A DNA stretch of 64,000 nucleotides from Glaciecola sp. KUL10 (GCF_003203515.1 NZ_BGNG01000007.1:1-64000), one strand, 5' to 3'; shown: positions 10,186 to 19,400, counted from the first letter of the stretch. The notes: generated by a model from the sequence alone, not told the origin. Numbers and translations: made by a program.

Positions 10186-10443
10186 ATGACAATGTCGAAT
10201 ATAAAAAAAATGATAATCGTGGCAGGCGCAATTATGCTCGTTCAAGGCCTACTGGCAGCCACCATTGTGTATGCAGAACAGCAAGTAGTGGATGATTTAG
10301 ATATCGACCAAGACGGATTTTTATCGCTTCGTGAAGCAGCGGTCAGTCGCTATTTATTGGAAAACTTCAATAAGATCGATTTGAATGAAGATGGTCTTAT
10401 AAGCAAAGAAGAGTTTTCGTTTATGTTACGCAGCCACGCCTAG
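10186..10443 (+). CDS. exported EF-hand calcium-binding protein
   Basis: 85 residues. A hydrophobic signal segment (about 8-29, ending near VYA-EQ) is followed by two canonical EF-hand loops: D39-x-D41-x-D43-G-x-L-S-x-x-E50 and D65-x-N67-x-D69-G-x-I-S-x-x-E76. Both loops keep all oxygen ligands, so it should bind two calcium ions in the periplasm. It lies 56 bases upstream of the glrK-like kinase gene in the same direction, so it may share a transcript. A link to envelope sensing is possible but not shown. Confidence 0.8.
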   Translation: MTMSNIKKMIIVAGAIMLVQGLLAATIVYAEQQVVDDLDIDQDGFLSLREAAVSRYLLENFNKIDLNEDGLISKEEFSFMLRSHA

Positions 10444-10499
10444 GATTGCTTTGTTGAAGTCGAATAATGCTTGTGTCATTCTGACCAAAGTCATCTTGG

Positions 10500-11924
10500 A
10501 TGCTTGAGTCAGAATTGAAAATACGTTCGTTACGTCAATTGATACTGGGAAGTTTTTTACTTGCCCTTATTCCTTTATTTGTGCTGCTTTGGTTGAGTCA
10601 AAGTGATATCGCGAAATTGCGAGCATATACTGAGAAAAATACCGACTTTTTCGTCAACACGTCTGGCAGTATGCAAACGCTTGGACGTATCGCACTGGAT
10701 ATTGAAAGGTTAACACTTCAGCATTTTGTTCTTCCCAATGACACTTTAAAACAACTAAACGATCAAACTATTTCATTATTTAAAGAAAGATTGGCAATTT
10801 TGTGCATGCATAACATCGATTCTTATGCATGTGCTAGTTTAATTGAGCAATTAGATCAGTTGGGAAATTATTCGCATATGTCTGAGCGAAGTATCGTTGA
10901 TGCTCAATTAGCTAGCTTTAAAAGCGCCATGGAAACACTGCGAGGTGATGTAGATAAGCAAATTGATCAAGCGGTGATCGAGCAGCAAATGTCGATGTCA
11001 TATATGCAAAAGAGGCAAGCCTGGTTAACAGCAGTGTTGACTTTTGTTTCGCTTCTCCTAATTTTGTTTGCTGCACAACTGATTGTTAAGCCCGTTAAAA
11101 AGTTGAAAGACATTATTCAAGCAATTGCAAACAACGATAATCGCCTGCCAGCAAAGTCTTCTAACTCTCCTAAAGAGTTGTTAACCGTTGAGCGCGACTT
11201 ATATAACCTACACAATCGTATACAACAATTAGAAAAAGTGAGAATGGCATTGTTACGCCATGCATCTCATGAATTGAAAACGCCCCTTGCTAGCATGAAA
11301 GAAGGCTGCGCTTTATTGAGTGATCATGCCTTAGGTGATTTGAACAGTGCTCAAACTGAAGTATTAGGTTTGGTAAATAAATCAACTGAGCGCTTAGAAA
11401 CACTGATAATTAAATTACTAGATTACAATAGCCTTTTACAACAAGCTGAACCAGTTTACGTTCAAATCGATGTAAGTCAGGTGTTTGATGAGGCAATCCG
11501 AGACAACCGCTTAGCCTTGAGTCAAAGTAATCGAGTCGTTGACATAGACATACAGCTAAGTGAAAGCTCAATCGTCAGCGATGCTGAACTGTTTAGACGC
11601 ATAATCGATAATCTTTTGTCGAATGCCATCGCACATGGTCGTGAGAATACACCGATCAAAATAACAATCAGCCAAAATAATCACAATACATTCTTAGAAG
11701 TTTCAAACCAAGGCTCTCCTATTTCAGAAGATGATAGAGCAACAATATTTGAACCTTTTAAAAGAGGGCATAGTGAACGAAATGATCGCGTGATTGGTGC
11801 AGGTTTAGGGCTGTCTATTGTCAGTGATTGTGCGAGTCTTTTAGGGGGAGATGTCACTATTATGGAAGTTGAAGGTGCAGATGTGTGTTTTAGAGTGAAA
11901 CTTAAAAGAAGAGAAAATTTATGA
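10500..11924 (+). CDS. glrK: sensor histidine kinase, GlrK/QseE family
   Basis: 474 residues. A transmembrane helix at about 15-34, a periplasmic sensor region (35-172) and a second helix (173-194) lead into a HAMP-like linker. A HisKA domain follows with the phosphoacceptor H257 in LRHASHELKTPLAS. The HATPase_c domain has an N-box (DNLLSNAIAHG) and a G-box (GAGLGLSIV). It should autophosphorylate and pass phosphate to the sigma54 activator encoded two genes downstream. The order kinase-lipoprotein-regulator is that of enterobacterial glrK-qseG-glrR. The stop overlaps the next gene start by ATGA. The ribosome binding site is weak. Confidence 0.9.
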   Translation: MLESELKIRSLRQLILGSFLLALIPLFVLLWLSQSDIAKLRAYTEKNTDFFVNTSGSMQTLGRIALDIERLTLQHFVLPNDTLKQLNDQTISLFKERLAILCMHNIDSYACASLIEQLDQLGNYSHMSERSIVDAQLASFKSAMETLRGDVDKQIDQAVIEQQMSMSYMQKRQAWLTAVLTFVSLLLILFAAQLIVKPVKKLKDIIQAIANNDNRLPAKSSNSPKELLTVERDLYNLHNRIQQLEKVRMALLRHASHELKTPLASMKEGCALLSDHALGDLNSAQTEVLGLVNKSTERLETLIIKLLDYNSLLQQAEPVYVQIDVSQVFDEAIRDNRLALSQSNRVVDIDIQLSESSIVSDAELFRRIIDNLLSNAIAHGRENTPIKITISQNNHNTFLEVSNQGSPISEDDRATIFEPFKRGHSERNDRVIGAGLGLSIVSDCASLLGGDVTIMEVEGADVCFRVKLKRRENL

Positions 11925-12517
11925 GAGCAACCCTTTTGAGTAAAAGCCTGTTAATAGTGTTTTTATTACAACTATTGAGTGCTTGTAATTTATTAGAGCA
12001 AAATAAAGTCCCTGCACCAGTGGTGAGTGCGGGTGAGCTCTGTGAATCTGAGCTAACGAGTATTGAATTTGGTGATTTTTGTCAAGTTAATCATTGGCAT
12101 AATGAATTAATTGAATATAGCGAAATTTCTTGGCCAGAACGAAACACTAAAATCAAATCCTTAAGCGACAAACCTGTCGACTTACTTCAGAAAGTACTTT
12201 TGTCTCACGGAAACGATACACCCTATGCTAGTCGGCTGCGCGCCCAGTCTTGGATTTCGACACTCCAAACACTATCGGATAAGACCATGACTCAACTGCT
12301 AGATATTTTGTTTTATCAAGCTAACCAACAACTCCTAGAATTGGAATCTGCGATTACAATATTAAGTCGAGTCAACTCGCGACAATCAAAAGCCATCGAA
12401 AATCAAGAAGCGTTACTAGCTGAAAAAGAAAACATCATAAACACCCAGCAGAGACAAGTTGAACAATTGCTAAATATCGAAGCTTCATTGGTGAACAAAG
12501 AGCGAGAGGAACAATAA
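11921..12517 (+). CDS. qseG: QseG-like outer-membrane lipoprotein
   Basis: 198 residues with a type II signal peptide and lipobox LLSAC (Cys22 lipidated). The middle part is mostly helical, and the C-terminal third (about 130-198) is Gln/Glu-rich with heptads and is likely a coiled coil. Its position between the GlrK-type kinase and GlrR-type regulator, and its size, match QseG, an outer-membrane lipoprotein that in E. coli interacts with the kinase to stimulate it. Sequence similarity in this family is low, so the name rests mainly on context. Confidence 0.8.
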   Translation: MRATLLSKSLLIVFLLQLLSACNLLEQNKVPAPVVSAGELCESELTSIEFGDFCQVNHWHNELIEYSEISWPERNTKIKSLSDKPVDLLQKVLLSHGNDTPYASRLRAQSWISTLQTLSDKTMTQLLDILFYQANQQLLELESAITILSRVNSRQSKAIENQEALLAEKENIINTQQRQVEQLLNIEASLVNKEREEQ

Positions 12518-12518
12518 T

Positions 12519-13901
12519 ATGGGCGCGGTAACACTACAAAAACCTGAAAAGTCTATACACAACACACAGTATCATATTTTGCTGGTAGATGATGATGACA
12601 GCTTATTGCGGCTAGTGACGCTTCGTTTAGAGTCTCAAGGTTACAAGGTTAGTGCAGCAAGCAGCGCCAACCAAGCTTTGCGTTTAATGTACAATGCGCA
12701 ATTTGATTTGATCTTAAGTGATATTCGCATGCCCGGAATGGATGGGCTTGCATTTTTTGATGAAGTGATGAACAGATATGACGGTATTCCTCTCATTCTC
12801 ATGACTGCCCACGGCACAATCCAAGATGCGGTGCTTGCGACACAAAAGGGCGTCTTTGGTTTTTTGACAAAACCATTAGATCACGACAAGCTAAACAAGT
12901 TAATTGAGCGTGCAATTGAGAGTAACCAAAAGATAGAATCAGGCGAATGGTCAAGCGCAATTGTAACGCGCTCACCTGAGATGCTGCGTTTGCTTAATCA
13001 AGCCCATCGCATCGCTTCAAAAAACGTAAATGTGTTGATTAATGGAGCAAGTGGAACTGGAAAAGAGTTGTTTGCCAGTGCCATTCATAAGGCCAGTCCT
13101 AGATCTGATAAGCCTTTTGTCACCATTAACTGTGCATCAATTCCAGAAAATTTACTTGAATCTGAATTGTTTGGGCATACAAAAGGTGCCTTTACTGGCG
13201 CTATTCAGTCTAATTTGGGTCTCTTCAGACAAGCAGATGGTGGCACACTGTTTTTAGATGAAATAGGGGATATGCCGCTTTCATTGCAAGCTAAAGTCTT
13301 AAGGGCTATTCAAGAGCAGGTAGTTCGCCCTGTTGGGTCAACTTCGGACGTTAAAGTTGATGTACGTATCATATCTGCTACTCATAAAGACTTGAAAAAA
13401 GAGATGGTAGATAAAACATTCAGAGAGGACTTGTATTACCGCTTAAATGTTGTGAATTTAAAATTACCACGTCTAAAAGAACGTTTTGAAGATGTGCCTT
13501 TATTAGCAGATCATCTATTGAACGTCAGCGCCAATAAACACCAAGTCAATGTCAGCCACTTTTCTGATGATGCTTTAAATCTTCTTTCAACCTTTGATTG
13601 GCCCGGTAATGTGAGACAACTGTTTAATGTTGTTGAACAGTGTGTTGCGCTTACTTCTACACCTATTATCTCTAAAAATTTAGTGGAAGAGGCCTTAGCT
13701 GAGCAGTCAAAAACATGGCCGACATTGACAGAAGCCAGAGACGATTTTGAACATCAATATTTAAGTCGAATCTTAAAGGCCACGGACGGAAACGTAACGA
13801 GAGCTTCAGAGATCGCAGGAAGGAATCGAACAGACTTACACAAATTAATGAAAAAGCACGGCTTAATTGCGGCTGAGTTTAGAAATAATAATGTCAGTTG
13901 A
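12519..13901 (+). CDS. glrR: sigma54-dependent response regulator, GlrR/QseF family
   Basis: 460 residues. The receiver domain (about 17-135) has the acidic pocket DDDD and phospho-acceptor Asp68 (LSDIRMPGMDG). The AAA+ domain has Walker A GASGTGKE at 176-183 and the sigma54-contacting GAFTGA loop at 223-228. A C-terminal Fis-type HTH (GNVTRASEIAGRNRTDLHKL) follows. It would activate sigma54 promoters; in enterobacteria GlrR controls the small RNA glmY and rpoE, neither of which is seen here. It starts one base after the lipoprotein gene's stop and ends with a strong terminator, closing the operon. Confidence 0.93.
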   Translation: MGAVTLQKPEKSIHNTQYHILLVDDDDSLLRLVTLRLESQGYKVSAASSANQALRLMYNAQFDLILSDIRMPGMDGLAFFDEVMNRYDGIPLILMTAHGTIQDAVLATQKGVFGFLTKPLDHDKLNKLIERAIESNQKIESGEWSSAIVTRSPEMLRLLNQAHRIASKNVNVLINGASGTGKELFASAIHKASPRSDKPFVTINCASIPENLLESELFGHTKGAFTGAIQSNLGLFRQADGGTLFLDEIGDMPLSLQAKVLRAIQEQVVRPVGSTSDVKVDVRIISATHKDLKKEMVDKTFREDLYYRLNVVNLKLPRLKERFEDVPLLADHLLNVSANKHQVNVSHFSDDALNLLSTFDWPGNVRQLFNVVEQCVALTSTPIISKNLVEEALAEQSKTWPTLTEARDDFEHQYLSRILKATDGNVTRASEIAGRNRTDLHKLMKKHGLIAAEFRNNNVS

Positions 13902-13914
13902 TAAGCGACTTTCG

Positions 13915-13949
13915 AGGTGAGTCTAAGACTGTCCTTAGCCTCACCTTTT
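13915..13949 (+). terminator. Rho-independent terminator after glrR
   Basis: A long stem AGGTGAG-t-CTAAG / CTTAG-c-CTCACCT with loop ACTGTC and a TTTT tail, immediately after the glrR stop. It may also serve the convergent gene at 13955. Confidence 0.85.
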
Positions 13950-13954
13950 ATGAA

Positions 13955-14653
13955 TTATTTTGAAGCGCGACGAATTCCGAACATACATAAAGCTAAACAG
14001 CATAGTAGTGTATTTTGAGGAGCAGAAACACGGGTCACAACCACATCTAAAAGCGATAAGCTGTCGTCGTCGCCATCCACCCAAATCATGAAATTAGTGC
14101 CCGTGAATGACATTTCAAAGGCATCCAAAATAATAAAGCCAATCTCATCAAATGGACTGAATAATTCAACATCAAATAGCGTTTGTGTTAGGACTAATGA
14201 ACCGTCTGAAGCAAAATCTACCATTGAAATGTTAATATCATCCTCGCCTTCGGTAATAAAATCAAAGGATATACCAAATAACGACACTTCTTTATTGAAC
14301 TGAAGTAAAAAACCTTCGTCGGGATCTTCACTATAATCAGATGAAGAACCACCATCAATGAATGGACTATCTTCAAGATGTGAAAATAAACCTAATCCTC
14401 GATCAGCATAAAAAATACCATTTTCATCAGTGAGAACTTGTTGCCAAGGTTCAAGTTCTTCCTGTTCCGAGTTGTGGCTAGTTGTCCATGCTGATATCGA
14501 TAACAATAAATCTTGCTCTATGAAGTCAAGTTCGTGTGAAATCGTCGGTTCGTCGTCATTTACAAAATCGAATATATACTGAATTGAAGCAAATGAATTG
14601 AAGCTCAACAACGCACACGCCAGTACACCATATTTACGCAAATTTAAACGCAT
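13955..14653 (-). CDS. exported protein with PEP-CTERM-like sorting signal
   Basis: 232 residues with a signal peptide (about 1-22, ending SFA-SIQ). The body is acidic and rich in Asp, Glu and Ser, with beta-rich phrasing. The C-terminus is a short motif VSAP, a hydrophobic helix (TLLCCLALCMFGI) and a basic end RRASK, the tripartite layout of PEP-CTERM/VSAP-type exosortase sorting signals. It would be exported and processed by an exosortase/archaeosortase-like enzyme encoded elsewhere. Function otherwise unknown. It is convergent with glrR. Confidence 0.7.
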   Translation of the reverse strand: MRLNLRKYGVLACALLSFNSFASIQYIFDFVNDDEPTISHELDFIEQDLLLSISAWTTSHNSEQEELEPWQQVLTDENGIFYADRGLGLFSHLEDSPFIDGGSSSDYSEDPDEGFLLQFNKEVSLFGISFDFITEGEDDINISMVDFASDGSLVLTQTLFDVELFSPFDEIGFIILDAFEMSFTGTNFMIWVDGDDDSLSLLDVVVTRVSAPQNTLLCCLALCMFGIRRASK

Positions 14654-14758
14654 AGCCTTATCTCCCTATTGTTTGCTCAATGATAATTAAACAATGTGCA
14701 AATAATGTGGATTTGTTGATTGAATATTAGACTTGTTGTTTAGCTAAAAATATCGTTT

Positions 14759-17419
14759 TTATTCTAAGAGAGGCTGTAAGATAATTTCTTCTAAGCTGAC
14801 GATATCACCAACACTTGGTGCTTTGATTTCGATAGGCTCAAAAGCGGTAAAACCCAATTCAGACAATTGATCCTCGCCAATTGTCAGACGATAGATACCT
14901 GGCGGAACTTGACTGAAGAAGAAATAACCATCACCTTCGGTTGAACTTTGATACTGTTTATTTGATTCAATATGGGTAAGTTCAAGTTCTAAACCAAAAA
15001 TACCATTTGTTTTTTCGCTTCCTGCTTTATAAAAAACGATACTGCCTTCAATATCATTGACGGGTGCAAGTGCGAAAGACACTCGGGCTTGGCCGCCAGG
15101 ATGCACATTGACTATTTTCGTATCCATTGAAGGGGCTAAGAATGGATCTTGTAATGAGGTTTCGTCAATACCAATTGATTGATAGTCGGATTGAGTGAAT
15201 AACTCAATTCGCCCGTTTGCCTTCGTTTCTTTTCCTTTCCAATTGGGCCTTCCTGAAAATTCAATATTTTGCAGTAATGCTTCTTCTTCAGATCGAATGC
15301 CATTGCGGTCAGCATCGATAAATGCTTCCGCTAATATTCGTCGACTAGTGGTGCCTTTAGCTTGTGTGAAATTCAACTCACGCGTATTCTGATTCTGGTA
15401 AAAGCTGCCAGATACACCTAAGCGAATACTCCATACGCCTTGGTTGTTGACACTGCCGCCAAACTGGAAATTAAAGCGCGGGGAGCGCCAATTAACTTGA
15501 TGTCTCAATTCAAATATTTCCTTGGCTTGGTTTGAGTAGTCGAAAGTCGTTTCGTTATAAACACCGTGCAGGTTAGGCCAGCGTAAATTCGCTGTGTATT
15601 TTCTAATGCTCTGTTTTTCAAAGGGTTGCCAAGCTAGGCTCTGACGCAACTGCCAAGCACCGAAAAAAGCGGAATAAAAAAAACGATGATTGATTTGTTC
15701 AGAATTCTTTATTGACGAATATGATAGGCTATTTGAGTAGGTACCAAATGCAAGGTTTTGACTCTGTTGTATCGATATGGAGCGATGTCGTTCACCATCA
15801 TTAAAGTCTTTTTGCGTGGCACTCACATTAAAGCTTGTAGTGAAGGGGTATTGCAATCTACCGTTAACTCTTAATTTAAATTCAGTGTTGAGATCTTGCT
15901 GTTGATCATAAATTTCACTTTGGATATCCTTTATCTTTCTTACGCTTAGATTGCCTGTAAAGTCTTCACTTATACTGGCGTTTAAACCCGCAAACCAAGC
16001 GCTTCCAGCGTGTAAATTGTCGGCATATTTAAAACGAAATACGCTATTAGTGTTTGAGTAATCGATTGCATAAGCAAACAAATTTTTGTGTTGTCCATTG
16101 AGTAACTTGGTTGCGTGAGACTCGGCACTTAGTGTTAACTGATCGCTCAGACCATAGCGAGCGACGCCTGCTATGCGCTTGTCGAAGTCTCGCGCGTGAT
16201 GGCTGCCATTGATCAAGCTTTCGCTGGCATTGATCGCGCTGAATTGATAATCGAAACGACCGCGTTCTTGCTGTCCGTCGCCAACCCTTACAATTTTTGT
16301 ACGGGTACGCTTTTGTCCCTCTGGACCGAATAATGATATCGAAAACGAATTAACACCAAAAAAGGTTGGGACATCATCAAATACAATCTGATTGTTCTCA
16401 TTTACCAATTCTTCGCGCAAAAACTCACCATTTCTGAATAATAGTGCTCTCCAACCAGGAAGAGCCGTTTCTTCAATTCTAATATTTGAAAAATTACTGC
16501 GCTGATTTTGTGAGTAGCTGTAAAGGTTGACTCCTATACCTTGCTTGGTTTCAAACAATAGCTCATCACCTTGTAGGCTAATATCACCTAGTTCAAGCTT
16601 ATTGGCCCTGTCCTCAAGTGTTTGAATGTTACCCATTTTGATATTTTGAGCATCGTCAAAGAGAATATTGCGACTGAACTTAATAAATTGGTCCGTATTG
16701 GCGCTAGTGTGATTGACTCGATATTCACCTGATAATCCCAAAATATCTGAATAGATGTTTGAAGAGAGTCGAATATTGTTTTTATTTAAATGATTTTGAC
16801 TCGCCACAATATTGTAATTAACAATAGGCGAAGAGAATAGACGATAATTTGTCCTGACGATGGGATAATCTTTTATTTCTATTTCGTTGAAAAAGGCCTC
16901 TCGTGAAGTACTTATATTGGCTAAGCCCAAATTTTCATATTGGCTTGTAAAGTTCATTTGCTGCAATTCGACATTAAACTCGGCACTGCCACGTATAAAA
17001 GCAGCGACTAAATTAACGTCAATATAAGTACCGTAATCATCTTCTGCCCAGACAAAATTCGACTCTGAACTTTCATCATTAAGGTTGACTTCAAAATTAC
17101 ACAAACCCGCATCCGCACTTGCTTTTGCATCTGACTGCAATGTGTTAGTGACTGCTTGATACTGCCATGAAAGGCCAAAATGCTTACCGATTTCAGTCAC
17201 AGGGATTAAGTGGGTATTTTTATATCGATAAACATCGATACTTTCTGCGACGGGACGGTTATTGATTCTAAGAACAGCAATGAAATAGTCGTCATCACTC
17301 ACAATAACTTGTTTAGGATCGACGATATCTTCGCAAGAATCTGCAAATACGGGATGAAACAAAAACGCTAAAAGAAGACTAAAAAAGCGCAACTTCTTTA
17401 GTCTTAAATTTGGAATCAA
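14759..17419 (-). CDS. outer-membrane usher of a DUF4402-type pilus
   Basis: 886 residues with a signal peptide (to about residue 26). The N-terminal periplasmic domain is followed by a long series of amphipathic beta strands (about 190-680) that should form the usher barrel. A middle segment (ALPGWRALLFRNGEFL ... VFDDVPTFFGVNSFSISLFGPEGQ, about 325-375) resembles usher plug/oxyanion-type repeats. The C-terminal part (after about 690) has carboxypeptidase-regulatory/SdrD-like beta modules (AEAFIDADRNGIRS; GDGYFFFSQVPPGIYRLTI). It lies 5 bases after a pilus chaperone gene and behind a DUF4402 subunit gene, so it is the export pore of an alternate chaperone-usher system. Sequence similarity to classical FimD is weak. 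Confidence 0.75.
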   Translation of the reverse strand: MIPNLRLKKLRFFSLLLAFLFHPVFADSCEDIVDPKQVIVSDDDYFIAVLRINNRPVAESIDVYRYKNTHLIPVTEIGKHFGLSWQYQAVTNTLQSDAKASADAGLCNFEVNLNDESSESNFVWAEDDYGTYIDVNLVAAFIRGSAEFNVELQQMNFTSQYENLGLANISTSREAFFNEIEIKDYPIVRTNYRLFSSPIVNYNIVASQNHLNKNNIRLSSNIYSDILGLSGEYRVNHTSANTDQFIKFSRNILFDDAQNIKMGNIQTLEDRANKLELGDISLQGDELLFETKQGIGVNLYSYSQNQRSNFSNIRIEETALPGWRALLFRNGEFLREELVNENNQIVFDDVPTFFGVNSFSISLFGPEGQKRTRTKIVRVGDGQQERGRFDYQFSAINASESLINGSHHARDFDKRIAGVARYGLSDQLTLSAESHATKLLNGQHKNLFAYAIDYSNTNSVFRFKYADNLHAGSAWFAGLNASISEDFTGNLSVRKIKDIQSEIYDQQQDLNTEFKLRVNGRLQYPFTTSFNVSATQKDFNDGERHRSISIQQSQNLAFGTYSNSLSYSSIKNSEQINHRFFYSAFFGAWQLRQSLAWQPFEKQSIRKYTANLRWPNLHGVYNETTFDYSNQAKEIFELRHQVNWRSPRFNFQFGGSVNNQGVWSIRLGVSGSFYQNQNTRELNFTQAKGTTSRRILAEAFIDADRNGIRSEEEALLQNIEFSGRPNWKGKETKANGRIELFTQSDYQSIGIDETSLQDPFLAPSMDTKIVNVHPGGQARVSFALAPVNDIEGSIVFYKAGSEKTNGIFGLELELTHIESNKQYQSSTEGDGYFFFSQVPPGIYRLTIGEDQLSELGFTAFEPIEIKAPSVGDIVSLEEIILQPLLE

Positions 17420-17424
17420 AACAA

Positions 17425-18177
17425 TTAGAGCGTAATGCTAGCTTCAGCTTCTTCGCGACCGCCAAATGAAGAGACTTCTTGATATTTCACAATCAAATCT
17501 CCTGAAGGTACTTGGTTGAGCGGAATCAGTACTTTACGTTGAGATAGAGGCGTATACACCGCCACACCATTGAGCAATCCCATTACATCGCCACGCTTGT
17601 CGACGACAGTGTAATTGCCATAAAGTGATCGGTTCCCATCGAGTGTTTGAGTCAATTCTATATGAGGGTGTTGGTCAAGCATTACCAGTCTTGAGTTTTG
17701 TAGCTCAGTACTTGCTTTAGTATCACCGTGTCGCATGATGACTGGCATGTTGTACGCCAACGTCGGTTTTAGAGTAACGTCTTCTGGCTTTTCTGTTGCG
17801 ATTGACGTCGCAATTGACAAAACGGCTCGATACTCACCTACTTCTAAGTCTCTAGGACGGCGCAATGAAAAACGAATAACTTGCTTTCCGCCCGCAGGTA
17901 CTACCCCTCGTTTTGGTGAAAAACGCAGCATTTTAGCCGCTAACTCATCTTTCGATTCTTGGGGAGCTGCGACTTTTATTATTTGACCTTGCTCGGTCAT
18001 CTTAACGAAGTGGATTGAGGTTTTGTATTCCATCGCATTGCCGCCTGTATTGCGCAGTTGTACAGCGTTTGCTCGATCATTTGGGCCAAAATAAATGCGA
18101 TTTTGAGATAGCGTTATATTTGCAAAAGTGTGAACGCTAAAGCAGAAAGTAAAAAGGGCAACTAATACTCTGTTCAT
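17425..18177 (-). CDS. periplasmic pilus chaperone
   Basis: 250 residues with a signal peptide (about 1-19, ending TFA-N). Two immunoglobulin-like domains are suggested by ITLSQNRIYFGPNDRANAVQLRNTG at the start of domain 1 and KQVIRFSLRRPRDLEVGEYRAVLSI, which corresponds to the conserved G1/F strand-loop region of PapD-like chaperones. It would hold pilus subunits by donor-strand complementation in the periplasm and deliver them to the usher encoded 5 bases downstream. It is separated from the subunit gene by a stem-loop that may reduce its expression relative to the subunit. Confidence 0.8.
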   Translation of the reverse strand: MNRVLVALFTFCFSVHTFANITLSQNRIYFGPNDRANAVQLRNTGGNAMEYKTSIHFVKMTEQGQIIKVAAPQESKDELAAKMLRFSPKRGVVPAGGKQVIRFSLRRPRDLEVGEYRAVLSIATSIATEKPEDVTLKPTLAYNMPVIMRHGDTKASTELQNSRLVMLDQHPHIELTQTLDGNRSLYGNYTVVDKRGDVMGLLNGVAVYTPLSQRKVLIPLNQVPSGDLIVKYQEVSSFGGREEAEASITL

Positions 18178-18223
18178 GATAATAAGTTCTCAACATGGTA
18201 TTTTATTATTTTCAAACAAGGAA

Positions 18224-18252
18224 ATCGGATGACGTCAAAAACATCATCCGAT
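18224..18252 (-). promoter_or_regulatory. stem-loop between pilin and chaperone genes
   Basis: A perfect 9-bp inverted repeat ATCGGATGA/TCATCCGAT (18224-18232, 18244-18252) with an 11-base loop lies between the subunit and chaperone genes. There is only a weak T tail on the minus strand. Such intra-operon hairpins commonly attenuate transcription or protect the subunit mRNA, giving more subunit than usher. Confidence 0.6.
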
Positions 18253-18275
18253 GAGGCGTTAAAACACTTTTGTTG

Positions 18276-18788
18276 TTATTGGAAAGTGACGTCAACAACA
18301 TAGTCAGCTGTATAAGCTTGACCAGCGGTCAAGTCACTATCAACTGTCATTGTTCCGTATACATTAATAGCCAAGTCATCACCAGAGCCGTTTGTAGTCA
18401 CAGCAGTTGTAGTGTTGTCTGATACTGCGTTGTGAGTGCCTGTTGCGTTTTGAATATCAACGGTTGATACAAACGTAACGTTTGAACCGCTACTACCGTT
18501 AACTGTTACATCTACGGCAGTATTAGCAAGCAAGCCCGATACAGTAACAACACCTAATGCAATGTTTGCGTTTGATGCATCACAAGCACCCGTGACGGCA
18601 CCAGCATTATCCATTGTACAAACAGAACCCGATGCAGTTTGCATTGCACCAAAGTGAAGTGGCGTTGTGTTTGTAATAGTCGCATCAGATACAGCGTTTA
18701 CAGTTGCTTGGAAGGTTTCAGATGCAGCGAAGCTGAAAGTAGAAACAGAAACTAAAGCAGCGATTGATAGTATTTTGAAATTTTTCAT
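18276..18788 (-). CDS. DUF4402 pilin-like major subunit
   Basis: 170 residues with a signal peptide (about 1-22, FSFAA). The mature part is small, Thr/Ser/Ala/Val-rich and beta-predicted, with DUF4402-like features: FQATVNAVSDATITNTTPLHFGAM near the start and YTADYVVDVTFQ at the end, plus a Cys pair (Cys57 and Cys69) likely disulfide-bonded. It is the first gene of a subunit-chaperone-usher operon and probably the polymerised pilus or surface-fibre subunit. A good Shine-Dalgarno (AAGGAT) precedes the ATG. Confidence 0.8.
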   Translation of the reverse strand: MKNFKILSIAALVSVSTFSFAASETFQATVNAVSDATITNTTPLHFGAMQTASGSVCTMDNAGAVTGACDASNANIALGVVTVSGLLANTAVDVTVNGSSGSNVTFVSTVDIQNATGTHNAVSDNTTTAVTTNGSGDDLAINVYGTMTVDSDLTAGQAYTADYVVDVTFQ

Positions 18789-19400
18789 GTGTATTTATCC
18801 TTAAATTAAATTCTTGGTTTTCCCCGTAAGTTCAAACATTCCAACACGGTGAAGAGTGTTTGACCTTTCGGTTGAGACGCATTTAATCAAAAGAAATCGG
18901 CTGAAGCGGTATAAATTGAAATACCTTTGTATCGAGGGTAAAAAATATTAGAAATCAGTAACCTATGAAAAAGTACTAGTAATGTACTAGATTGATTCTA
19001 CTTAAGTATAGAAAGTACTAGCGGTGAGAATAGTTAGCAGTTCGATTAAAACATAACCAATTCATTGGGTTACCTATGCTCTGCAAAAAGCAAGAAAACT
19101 TTAGGTATTTTTTGTGCAACAAATGCTTAGTTGTTAAATGTTTTTTAAACTAATTTCACAAAAAACATAAAACTTAAACTTTGGTCGAAAGCTTAACAAA
19201 TACAAACAGTGATTGGCTATACAAAAGTCTAAAAAAGCTGAATCCTAGTAAATATGTGTATTTATTTGCGACTGGAAATAATTGAATTTGAATACTATTG
19301 TGGACGTGACGAAAGCTTCATGAGTGGTCATGAACCCACGTCTGCCGAATTTATACCGGCACTACATGAGCTCATAAACCACAGCTAGCTAATATTGTAA
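18789..19400. other. 612-base upstream region of the pilus operon
   Basis: Long AT-rich region between the leftward subunit gene and the leftward haem-motif barrel gene. It must carry the pilus promoter. The only clear pattern is the three GTACTAG repeats listed separately. No small ORF with a convincing ribosome binding site was seen. Confidence 0.5.
18973..19021. repeat. three phased GTACTAG direct repeats
   Basis: Identical heptamers start at 18973, 18984 and 19015, that is 11 and 31 bases apart, close to one and three helical turns. They lie about 185-235 bases upstream of the pilus subunit start. The phasing suggests a protein bound repeatedly on one DNA face, such as a regulator of the pilus operon. 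Confidence 0.5.
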
